Shown here one piece after another: positions 24,801 to 32,409 of a DNA stretch of 64,000 bases. Each line of letters begins with the position of its first letter. Position 1 is the first letter of the stretch. The position numbers and the translations under genes were made by a program. The DNA comes from an uncultured Oscillospiraceae bacterium (GTDB taxonomy: Bacteria > Bacillota > Clostridia > Oscillospirales > Oscillospiraceae): assembly GCA_948616425.1 (NCBI GenBank), contig CAPGBJ010000047.1, positions 1 to 64,000 of the forward strand. Reading direction: 5' to 3'. The notes under the pieces are model-generated. The model was not told where the DNA came from. It made no database searches and was given only the letters and a program-made list of their open reading frames with translations.

Positions 24801-24851
24801 GCCCAAATGCCGAGAGGCTTTTGAGGATATATCAGAAAGGTGGAATGACCC

Positions 24852-25001
24852 ATGTATGGAAAACGGAAACGCAAGCGTGTCAGAAAGGCCCGTAAGCGTG
24901 TTCCCCGCAAGACTTGGCTGGATAAGCGTGGCCGCTCCCAGCGCCTGCTGGAGCGGACCGAGCCGCCGGTCAGAAGTGCGCTCCCCTGGGGGAGGTGCTA
25001 A
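24852..25001 (+). CDS. Small, very basic protein (49 residues)
   Basis: The frame starts with ATG seven bases after GAAAGGTGGA and reads M-Y-G-K-R-K-R-K-R-V-R-K-A-R-K-R-V-P-R-K, then a less charged tail ending W-G-R-C. About 17 of the first 30 residues are Lys or Arg, so it should bind nucleic acid. It is the first gene after the double-terminator leader, and its end overlaps the ribosome site of the YqaJ gene. No family is recognised. It could be an RNA-binding antiterminator acting on its own leader, but that is speculation from position and charge. Confidence 0.55.
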   Translation: MYGKRKRKRVRKARKRVPRKTWLDKRGRSQRLLERTEPPVRSALPWGRC

Positions 25002-25004
25002 GAA

Positions 25005-26060
25005 GTGTCTGCTGTGACTGCGGCCTACGAGCCGCTTGTCCTTGTGGACACCAGCACGCTCACAGAGGAGCAGTGGCTGGACTACCGGCGCCTTGGGATC
25101 GGCGGCAGCGATGCCGCAGCGGTGCTGGGCATCTCGCCCTTCCGCACCGCCCGGGACCTGTACTACGACAAGCTGAATATCGCCTCTGTCGTAGACGATG
25201 ACGGGAACTGGGTGGCAATGAGGATGGGGCATCTTCTGGAGGATCTGGTGGCCGAGATCTTCAGCCGAAAAACCGGCTTCAAGGTCTATCAGGTCAAGAA
25301 GATGTTTCAGCACCCGCAATACCCCTATATGCTGGCAGATGTGGACTACTTCATCGAACTGCCCGGCGGCGGTACGGCGATCCTCGAAATCAAGACCACT
25401 AACTATAATGCCAAGGGCAACTGGTGGAAGGACGGAGAGGAGATCGTCCCTGACTACTATGAGGCACAGGGGCGGCACTACATGGCCGTGACGAACCTGG
25501 ACGAGGTCTATTTCTGCTGCCTGTACGGGAACAACGAGGACGAGGTCATCATCCGGCGGCTGAAACGGGATCTGTCCTATGAGTCGGAGCTGGTTGCCCT
25601 GGAGGGGTATTTCTGGACAGACCATGTGCAGGCCCGTGTCCCGCCGCCCTATCGGGAGGATGGGGACACCATCCTCGCCAGCAGCCAGCGACATACGGGA
25701 CCGGCTGACCCTGACGCCGGTCCGGTAGAGCTGAGGCAGGATCTGAAGGACCGGTTTGCGGAGTATCTTGCCCTGCAAAAGCAGAAAAAGTCTATGGATC
25801 ACTGTGCGAAGGAGGTTGAGAAGGAAATTGAAAGGCTGCGGGCCATCATCACTGCGGAGATGGGCCAAAGCTGCCACGCTCACTGTGCGCTGGATGGGGT
25901 TGACTATGAGATCACCTACAGCCCTGTCCGAAAGCGGGCAGTTGGCAAGGACGACCTGCTGCGGATAAAGCTCCTGCACCCGGACATTTACGATGAATTC
26001 GTCGGGGTATCGGAGTACCGCAAATTCAATGTGAGGCAGGTAAAGGCGGAGGCCGCTTAG
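25005..26060 (+). CDS. YqaJ-type recombination exonuclease
   Basis: 351 residues with the YqaJ/lambda-exonuclease fold of the PD-(D/E)XK superfamily: G-I-G-G-S-D-A-A-A-V-L-G-I-S-P-F near the start, G-H-L-L-E-D-L-V-A-E-I-F, and the catalytic pattern D-V-D-Y-F-I-E then A-I-L-E-I-K-T-T. The C-terminal third is a coiled-coil-rich extension (Q-K-Q-K-K-S-M-D, K-E-V-E-K-E-I-E). It starts with GTG behind GGGAGG. Such enzymes chew double-stranded ends for annealase-driven recombination; no RecT or Bet homologue is obvious next to it. Confidence 0.85.
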   Translation: MSAVTAAYEPLVLVDTSTLTEEQWLDYRRLGIGGSDAAAVLGISPFRTARDLYYDKLNIASVVDDDGNWVAMRMGHLLEDLVAEIFSRKTGFKVYQVKKMFQHPQYPYMLADVDYFIELPGGGTAILEIKTTNYNAKGNWWKDGEEIVPDYYEAQGRHYMAVTNLDEVYFCCLYGNNEDEVIIRRLKRDLSYESELVALEGYFWTDHVQARVPPPYREDGDTILASSQRHTGPADPDAGPVELRQDLKDRFAEYLALQKQKKSMDHCAKEVEKEIERLRAIITAEMGQSCHAHCALDGVDYEITYSPVRKRAVGKDDLLRIKLLHPDIYDEFVGVSEYRKFNVRQVKAEAA

Positions 26061-26081
26061 ACCTGCGGAGAGGACAATTTT

Positions 26082-28388
26082 ATGGAAGAAAATCGTACCA
26101 ATATGGAGCCGGAGGCGGAATACTGCGGGACGGCGAGGTTTGACCGCATCGTCTTTTTCAACCCCGTCAACAAGTACACCGTGGCCTCCTACAAGACCTC
26201 CGACCAGCTTGTGCCGGAACGGGCCAGGAGCGCTTACCGCTATCGGGATCACCTGATCCGCTTTACCGCTGTGGGCTATGACCTGCCCCAGACCGATGCG
26301 GTGGAGGTGGTACTGGAGGGCCAGTGGAAGGAGGGCAAGTACGGCCTTCAGCTCTCGGTGGAGCAGTGGCGGGAAATCGTCCCCCGTACCACAGACGGAA
26401 TCAGGGGCTATCTGGCCTCCGGCCTGTTAAAGGGCATCGGGGAAAAGACGGCCGCCGCCATCGTGGAGCGGTTCGGTCTGGAAACGCTGGACATTTTGGA
26501 GGAGCGGCCTGAACGGCTGCTGGAAATCAAGGGTATCACAGAGGAACGGCTGGCGGACATCAAAACGTCCTATGCCGAGAGTAGGATGCTCCGGGATCTG
26601 ATGACCCTGCTCTCCCCCTACAAGGTGACGCCCGCCACGGCCCAGAAGATCTACCAGCACTTTGGGATCGGCTGTCTGGACATCCTGCAAAAGAGCCCCT
26701 TTCGGCTCTGCGAGATCTCCGGCTTCGGTTTCAAGCGGGTGGACGCCATCGTGCAGAAGTTGGGCGGCAGGCTGGACGACCCCATGCGGATACAGGGGGC
26801 GCTGCGCTATACCTTGCAGGATGCCAAGGACAAAAGCGGCCACCTGTTTATGGAGCAGGAGGACTTGCTTGTCCAGGCACATACCCTTCTCAACGAGAGG
26901 GTGCCGCTGATCCAGCTGCGAGTGCCGGCCGAAAAGGTGGAGGAGCAGTACCAGGCAATGGTCCTGCATGGGGATATGGTCGCCAGCAAGGAGTGTGTCT
27001 ATCTTCCCCAGGTGTTTGCCCTGGAGGACGAAACCGCCCGAAAGGTGGCGGCGATCCTGACGGAGCGCCCCCCGGAGGAACACATCGGTTTTGTTCTCGC
27101 CCAGGTCAAACGGAAACTGGGCCTGCGGCTTTCGGCCAAGCAGGAGCTGGCTGTGGAAACGGCATTTCGCCACAATCTCTCCATCATCACCGGCGGCCCC
27201 GGCACCGGCAAGACGACCGTACTGAAAACCATCCTGACCGTCTATCAAAAGCTCCATGCGAAGGGCAGGATTCTGCTGGCGGCCCCCACCGGGCGGGCCA
27301 GCCGGCGGATGGCGGAGAGTACGGGCTTCTTGAACGCAAAGACCCTGCACAGTGCGCTTCGCCTGGGCAGTGAGGAGATGGAGGAGCAGCTTCAGCAGGA
27401 GCGGCAGCCTTTGGATGCCGACCTCATCATTGTGGATGAAACCTCTATGGTGGATCAATGGCTGGCAAAGCAGTTTTTCTCCCGTGTAAGCCCCGGGACG
27501 AAGATCGTCCTGGTGGGCGACGCCGACCAGCTCCCCAGTGTGGGGGCGGGCAGCGTATTCCGGGAGCTTATTGACTGCGGGCTGATCCCGGTGACTGTAC
27601 TGGACGAGATTTTCCGTCAGGCCAAGGACAGCCGGATCGCCTACAACGCCAAGTACATCAATGAATCCCGGACGGACCTGCTGTATGGGGACGATTTCAT
27701 CTTTGTGCGCTGCAAGTCCCAGGACGAGGCGGCGGCTTTGATCGAAAAGACCTATCTGCGGGAGATCGGCCAGACCGGCATTGAACAGGTACAGATCCTC
27801 TCCCCCTTCCGCTCGGACGGGGCCGCATCCGCCGGACAGCTCAATGAGGTGATCCGGGAGCAGGTCAACCCGGGCGGCAACGGTGTGCAGGAGCTGAAAA
27901 TCGGGAATCGGGTGTTCCGGGTCAACGACCGGGTGATGCAGACGAAGAACAAGGCGCCTGTGTCCAACGGCGACGTGGGCTTTATCCGTTCCATCGAGCC
28001 GCAGCCCTCCAACGGGGCCAGGTTCCGCATCGAGTTTTCGGATGACCGGTTGGTGGAGTACAGCGCCGAGGAAATGGGCAGCATCGAGTTTGCCTATGCG
28101 GCCACCGTCCATAAAGCCATGGGCAGCGAGTATGACACCATTATTATGCCGGTTTTGAAGGCACACACGATCCTGCTCAACCGCAATCTGGTCTATACCG
28201 CCGTCACCCGTGCCAAGCGCAAGGTGATTTTGATCGGTCAGAAGGACGTGCTGTTCATGGCGATCCACCGCCAGAAGATCAACCGGCGCAACACAAAGCT
28301 GGGTGAACGCATTGGCCTCTATTACAGGGCCTTCAGTAAAGAACATGGAATAGCAAGCAGACCTCCCGAGTGGAGAGAAGCAGTGTAA
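26082..28388 (+). CDS. RecD2-like superfamily 1 DNA helicase
   Basis: 768 residues. An N-terminal OB-like region and tandem helix-hairpin-helix units (about 100-230) are followed by the helicase core: Walker A G-G-P-G-T-G-K-T at 371-378, Walker B D-L-I-I-V-D-E-T-S-M-V-D, V-G-D-A-D-Q-L-P-S-V-G-A-G, and the C-terminal F-A-Y-A-A-T-V-H-K-A-M-G-S-E-Y-D. This is the RecD2 layout, a 5'-3' helicase working without RecBC. It starts 21 bp after the YqaJ gene, so nuclease and helicase are probably made together for element replication or recombination. Confidence 0.88.
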   Translation: MEENRTNMEPEAEYCGTARFDRIVFFNPVNKYTVASYKTSDQLVPERARSAYRYRDHLIRFTAVGYDLPQTDAVEVVLEGQWKEGKYGLQLSVEQWREIVPRTTDGIRGYLASGLLKGIGEKTAAAIVERFGLETLDILEERPERLLEIKGITEERLADIKTSYAESRMLRDLMTLLSPYKVTPATAQKIYQHFGIGCLDILQKSPFRLCEISGFGFKRVDAIVQKLGGRLDDPMRIQGALRYTLQDAKDKSGHLFMEQEDLLVQAHTLLNERVPLIQLRVPAEKVEEQYQAMVLHGDMVASKECVYLPQVFALEDETARKVAAILTERPPEEHIGFVLAQVKRKLGLRLSAKQELAVETAFRHNLSIITGGPGTGKTTVLKTILTVYQKLHAKGRILLAAPTGRASRRMAESTGFLNAKTLHSALRLGSEEMEEQLQQERQPLDADLIIVDETSMVDQWLAKQFFSRVSPGTKIVLVGDADQLPSVGAGSVFRELIDCGLIPVTVLDEIFRQAKDSRIAYNAKYINESRTDLLYGDDFIFVRCKSQDEAAALIEKTYLREIGQTGIEQVQILSPFRSDGAASAGQLNEVIREQVNPGGNGVQELKIGNRVFRVNDRVMQTKNKAPVSNGDVGFIRSIEPQPSNGARFRIEFSDDRLVEYSAEEMGSIEFAYAATVHKAMGSEYDTIIMPVLKAHTILLNRNLVYTAVTRAKRKVILIGQKDVLFMAIHRQKINRRNTKLGERIGLYYRAFSKEHGIASRPPEWREAV

Positions 28389-28454
28389 ATTGGGATGCCG
28401 TGCAGAAATGCGGGGTGTCTCTTCATTTTTATTACATGAGAGGAGCATATCAGT

Positions 28455-29471
28455 ATGAAGGAAAAACAGGTACCCATGATGAAGTCCAACGCCGCCGTGG
28501 CGGGGCTGAACAAGGTGGCCGGGTTTGACCCGGTCAAGCTGCTGAACAGCGCCCTGAGCAAGAAACTGGCCGACAAGGACGAGGCCGCCCGCCTGAACCT
28601 GCGGTTCAAGAAGCTGTGGTTCCGGCTGGCCTGTCCCCAGGGCCGCATCCGCCTGAGCGCCCTGCGGCTCACCGACCAGCTCGCCATCATTGAGGCCAGG
28701 ATCTTCCTCCACAAGGATGACCCGGAGCCGGTGGCGAATTTTACGGCGGAGCGCAGAGCGCAGGACACCCCGCTCTACATCCAAGCGGCCCAGTATGAGG
28801 CCCAGGACAACGCCCTGACGGACGCCGGTTTTGGCATCCAGCTGTGCGATGTCTGCCAGGCCACGGGCGAGGAGGCCTATACCTCCAGAGAGCCCGCCCC
28901 GGTGGGCGCTGCGGAAACACCTCCGGCCAAGGCCGCTGTGGAGCCTGCCCCGGAGGTCATTACGGATACCCCCGCCGCACCCCCTGCTCCGGCAGTGGAT
29001 ACACCGCTGGAGGTGCAGGACACAGGTGTCAGGGAGGAGCCGTCGAGTGATACTCCCGGCGAGGCCGGCGCTGTTGTGGAAACCGTGGAAACGGACGGAC
29101 AGCAGCCTCCCACCGAGGACACGCCGCCGGAACTGCCTGCGGAAACGCCTCCCGCCCCCGAAACAGGGGCGGATACGGTTCAGAGTGTGGAACCGCCTGC
29201 GTCCGCTCAGGAGGAGCCTCCCGCCCGGGAAACCGGCGGCTACTCCCCCTCTATGACGGAGGATGAGATCGCCGAGCGCATGACGGTGGAGGAGGCCCTG
29301 GCTATCATTGCCGACGTGGGAATGTGCCGGGGCCAGACGCTGGCGCAGATTGCCGACCGGCGTCCCGCCAGCCTGCGGTGGTACATGGTGGGCTGCAAGG
29401 AGGCCAGCAACGTCCTCAAGGCGGGGGCGAGGCTGGTACTGGAGAGCCTGTCCATGCCGAAAAGCGCGTGA
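28455..29471 (+). CDS. Unrecognised element protein with Pro/Ala/Glu-rich linker
   Basis: 338 residues in three parts. The N-terminal 140 residues are folded-looking and contain a single C-D-V-C pair near their end. About 110 residues are low-complexity Pro-Ala-Glu-Thr-rich linker. The C-terminal 70 residues form a compact helical domain (D-E-I-A-E-R-M-T-V-E-E-A to L-E-S-L-S-M-P-K-S-A). GAGAGGAGC precedes the ATG. Its place after an exonuclease and a helicase would suit a single-strand-binding or annealing partner, but no motif supports that. A linker between two globular ends suggests bridging. Confidence 0.7.
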   Translation: MKEKQVPMMKSNAAVAGLNKVAGFDPVKLLNSALSKKLADKDEAARLNLRFKKLWFRLACPQGRIRLSALRLTDQLAIIEARIFLHKDDPEPVANFTAERRAQDTPLYIQAAQYEAQDNALTDAGFGIQLCDVCQATGEEAYTSREPAPVGAAETPPAKAAVEPAPEVITDTPAAPPAPAVDTPLEVQDTGVREEPSSDTPGEAGAVVETVETDGQQPPTEDTPPELPAETPPAPETGADTVQSVEPPASAQEEPPARETGGYSPSMTEDEIAERMTVEEALAIIADVGMCRGQTLAQIADRRPASLRWYMVGCKEASNVLKAGARLVLESLSMPKSA

Positions 29472-29526
29472 TGGATGAATGAAATCTCTCTGCCGGGGAA
29501 CACATGGTTTCCCCGGCAGAAAGGAG

Positions 29527-31245
29527 GTGTGCAGCCTGGACGAGTATTCCTTTACCATTCTGGACATTGCCGCCCTTCTGCACCTGCCCATCCGGCGGGA
29601 GCTGGCGGACAGTGTGTATGTGGACTGCCCCTTCTGTCAAAAGCGGAAGGGCAAGATGAATCTGAATTTCCGAAAAAATATATGGCGGTGCAATCGCTGC
29701 GGGGAAAGCGGCCACATGTTTCAGCTCTACGCCAGGATGCGGGATCTCTCCGTCTCCGAGGCCAAGCTGGAGCTGATCGACCGGCTGTGTGACGATATCG
29801 GGACGGAGCCTATACAGCACGCCCCAGCCAGAGCCACAGCGTCGGAGAAGGCGCCGGCGGAGCGATCTCCCCTGGCCTCGCCGGAGGAGATCGACAAGAC
29901 CATGCGGGCGCTTTTAGAGCTGCTGACCCTGACCGAGGCCCACCGAAAGCATCTTCGGGATCAGCGGGGGCTGACGGACGAGCAGATCGCCTATCTGGGG
30001 CTGAAAAGCACGGCTTCCTATCAGCAGTGCTACCATATCCCCCAAAAGCTGGCGGCGCAGGGCTGCCGGATCGAGGGTGTCCCCGGATTTTATGTCGGAA
30101 AGAACGGCAGGTGGATGGTCAATTTCGGGACCCGGACAGCGGGCATCCTCATTCCCGTGCGGAGTGTGGACGGTCTGATCCGGGGGGCGCAGATACGGCT
30201 GGATGTACCGTTCAAGGATGACGAGGCCGACCCGGAGGACGAGGGGACGAAGTATATCTGGTTTTCCTCCTCCTCTAAGCCAAAGGGCGCCTCTTCCAGC
30301 AGTCCGGTCAATTTTATCGGCGACCCCCATTCCCGGGTGGTCTATGTGACGGAGGGCTGCCTGAAGGCCGGGATTGCACACTGTCTGATGGACCGTGCGT
30401 TTCTCTCCATCCAAGGGGCCAATAATCTGGGCGGCTTAAAGGAGGCCTTTACTCAGCTGTATCAGAGCGGGACAGAGGAAATCGTCGAAGCCCATGACAT
30501 GGACAAGTTCTGCAACGATGCTGTGGCGCTGGGTGCGGCGAAGATCCATCTTCTGGCCAGAGAGTGTGGAATGACGTGCCGGCAGCTGACCTGGAACCCC
30601 AATTACAAGGGGATCGACAACTGGCAGCTTGCTCTCAAGCAAAAAGCCGAAAAGAGAAAGGGTGAACGACAGAATTTTAAGGAGCAGTACCTGACTGGCC
30701 GGTGCGGATTTGCGCAGCTCCGGGACTATGTGGAGGCATGGCACGACGGGGCCGGGCCTGGGGAGCCGCTGGACGGTTTCCTCGGCCTGAATGCCCAGGA
30801 GTACGCCGCCTACTGCCGGAGTGACCGGGAATTGCAGATGCTGCTGGACGGACAGCGGCGGAACCAGGACTTTCGCATCTACCAGCTGGATTTTTCCGAT
30901 GGCAGGACAAAACCGTTTGCCTTCCAGGACATTGAGGTTCTGCACAAGGAGGGCCATCAGCAGCCGCCCGCCGCCGAGTATTGTCTGGTCCATGAGGGCC
31001 GGCTGACCGTACCGGCGGCCGAAACGGAGTTTGAGGTGCTGCGAAGGGTGTTTGAGGTGTTCAACGACGACCTTCCGGTTGGGTATCATGGCCGCAGTGT
31101 TGCGCCGTCGGACGTGATCGAGCTGTTTGACAGCGATGGCCGGCGGTACTATTACCGCAACCGGGAGAATTTCACCAAGGTGCGTTTCTCCCCGGCACTC
31201 GCCCATTCCCTGCTGAAAGGACGCTCGGGCGATGAAAACGGTTAA
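29527..31245 (+). CDS. CHC2 zinc-finger DNA primase-like protein
   Basis: About 572 residues. An N-terminal CHC2-type zinc finger (C-P-F-C ... C-N-R-C-G) is followed by a connector and a Toprim-like domain with V-Y-V-T-E-G-C-L-K-A-G-I and E-A-H-D-M-D-K-F (DUF3854-like). A long C-terminal part is unrecognised. Start uncertain: AAGGAGG (29521-29527) overlaps a GTG at 29527, while a CTG at 29536 has ideal spacing and would give L-D-E-Y-S-F-T-I-L; the ATG at 29479 has no site. It probably primes replication of the element with the RecD-like helicase upstream. Confidence 0.75.
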   Translation: MCSLDEYSFTILDIAALLHLPIRRELADSVYVDCPFCQKRKGKMNLNFRKNIWRCNRCGESGHMFQLYARMRDLSVSEAKLELIDRLCDDIGTEPIQHAPARATASEKAPAERSPLASPEEIDKTMRALLELLTLTEAHRKHLRDQRGLTDEQIAYLGLKSTASYQQCYHIPQKLAAQGCRIEGVPGFYVGKNGRWMVNFGTRTAGILIPVRSVDGLIRGAQIRLDVPFKDDEADPEDEGTKYIWFSSSSKPKGASSSSPVNFIGDPHSRVVYVTEGCLKAGIAHCLMDRAFLSIQGANNLGGLKEAFTQLYQSGTEEIVEAHDMDKFCNDAVALGAAKIHLLARECGMTCRQLTWNPNYKGIDNWQLALKQKAEKRKGERQNFKEQYLTGRCGFAQLRDYVEAWHDGAGPGEPLDGFLGLNAQEYAAYCRSDRELQMLLDGQRRNQDFRIYQLDFSDGRTKPFAFQDIEVLHKEGHQQPPAAEYCLVHEGRLTVPAAETEFEVLRRVFEVFNDDLPVGYHGRSVAPSDVIELFDSDGRRYYYRNRENFTKVRFSPALAHSLLKGRSGDENG

Positions 31246-31483
31246 GACAGGGGAGGATCAGCTGGAGAAGGTGCTTGCGGTCTGTCAGGCGTTGGACGCC
31301 GAGTTCCGGTACAGCCGGAAGGGCCGCTATTTCACAGCAATGGTCTGGAATGACTGGGGCCTGCCCTGCCGGGAGCAGGAGGCCCTTGCCATCCAGCGGG
31401 AAATTCAATCGAAGGCCGGTCAGTTCTCAGGCGTGGTGTATTACTGCTTTGATGCGTTCAGCACGCTGGTCTATGAGGTCTGA
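31232..31483 (+). CDS. Small conserved-looking element protein (83 residues)
   Basis: An 83-residue protein whose ATG lies 14 bp inside the end of the primase gene, preceded by AAAGGAC. It has a mixed alpha/beta look (L-E-K-V-L-A-V-C-Q-A-L, G-R-Y-F-T-A-M-V-W-N-D-W, G-V-V-Y-Y-C-F-D-A-F) with no known motif. The overlap suggests translational coupling with the primase. No function can be given. Confidence 0.6.
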   Translation: MKTVKTGEDQLEKVLAVCQALDAEFRYSRKGRYFTAMVWNDWGLPCREQEALAIQREIQSKAGQFSGVVYYCFDAFSTLVYEV

Positions 31484-31554
31484 CCACATAAAACGAGGCA
31501 CGATGCGGATAAAGCCGTATCGTGCCATCATTATTTGAAGGGAGCATATACAAA

Positions 31555-32409
31555 ATGGGTGTTTTTTCTGAGCTGGACGCCGACCGGAAATACGGCGGCA
31601 GCGGGACGGAGCTTGGCGGCGTGGAGCCTTTTCAGGTTGGACCGTCCGCCGATGCACAGCCCCCGGAGCTTGATGATGAGAGGGAGCAACAGGCGGAGGC
31701 GGAGGCCGCCCCCGGTGAGTTGAAAAAGCTGATGGCTGAGGATCAGCCGAAGGGCAGCGGCCAGCCGGCACCGGCCGAGCAGAGCGAGGACGAGAAACGC
31801 AAGGCCCACGAAGCCGCCGAGGCCAAGAGAAAGGCGGAGTGGGAGGCCAAGCAGGCGGCCAAAAAGGAGGCGGAACGGCTCCAGCTGGCCCGTGTGGACG
31901 CCATGGACGACGATGAGGTCATGATGGCCTCCATGAAGCGGGTCAGCGAGGCTACCGAGCGGCTGACACGCCGCAATATGAAGGAGTGCGTGTCCGAGTT
32001 CGTCCAGACCAGGTGCCTGGAGGACCCGGCCTTCGCCCGGATGGTCATGCACCCCCAAAAGAGCATGATCCACTGCCTCTGGTATATCAACCGCAAGGCC
32101 AGGGAGTACATTGAGCAGGAGATGAAGGACAACGGCGAGGAGCCCCGGAACGCCCCCGGCGGCATTTACGGCGGCGACGTGCCGGACGAGCTGTGCTACC
32201 AGTGGGCCGAGGAGTATTTCCGTGACCCGAATGCCGAGGAGGACCACAGGGACGAGGAGAAGTTTGTTCCCAAGCCCTACTACGGCAGCGGCGGCAAGAA
32301 ATCCACGCCCAAGGCCAAGAAGGAGAAGGACCCGCCGAAAAAGGCTCCCGCCCCGCAAAAGCCGCAGGGCGACGGTGAACAGCTCTCGCTGTTGGGGGCG
32401 GCGTCATGA
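31555..32409 (+). CDS. pcfK: PcfK-like protein
   Basis: 284 residues. An acidic, Ala/Glu-rich N-terminal half is followed by a PcfK-type domain (about 130-220) with M-M-A-S-M-K-R-V-S-E-A-T-E-R-L and H-C-L-W-Y-I-N-R-K-A-R-E-Y-I, and a Lys/Pro-rich tail. PcfK was first named on the enterococcal conjugative plasmid pCF10 and is usually paired with PcfJ; its job is not settled. GAAGGGAGC precedes the ATG at 31555, so this start is better than the upstream one at 31522. Its stop overlaps the PcfJ start (ATGA). Confidence 0.75.
   Translation: MGVFSELDADRKYGGSGTELGGVEPFQVGPSADAQPPELDDEREQQAEAEAAPGELKKLMAEDQPKGSGQPAPAEQSEDEKRKAHEAAEAKRKAEWEAKQAAKKEAERLQLARVDAMDDDEVMMASMKRVSEATERLTRRNMKECVSEFVQTRCLEDPAFARMVMHPQKSMIHCLWYINRKAREYIEQEMKDNGEEPRNAPGGIYGGDVPDELCYQWAEEYFRDPNAEEDHRDEEKFVPKPYYGSGGKKSTPKAKKEKDPPKKAPAPQKPQGDGEQLSLLGAAS

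Noticed and set aside
26427..29591. A 1054-residue open frame on the minus strand opposite the helicase gene
   Set aside because: It lies antisense to a helicase with intact motifs, has no ribosome site or recognisable domain, and its His/Arg/Gly/Leu-rich composition is what GC-rich codons give when read in reverse.
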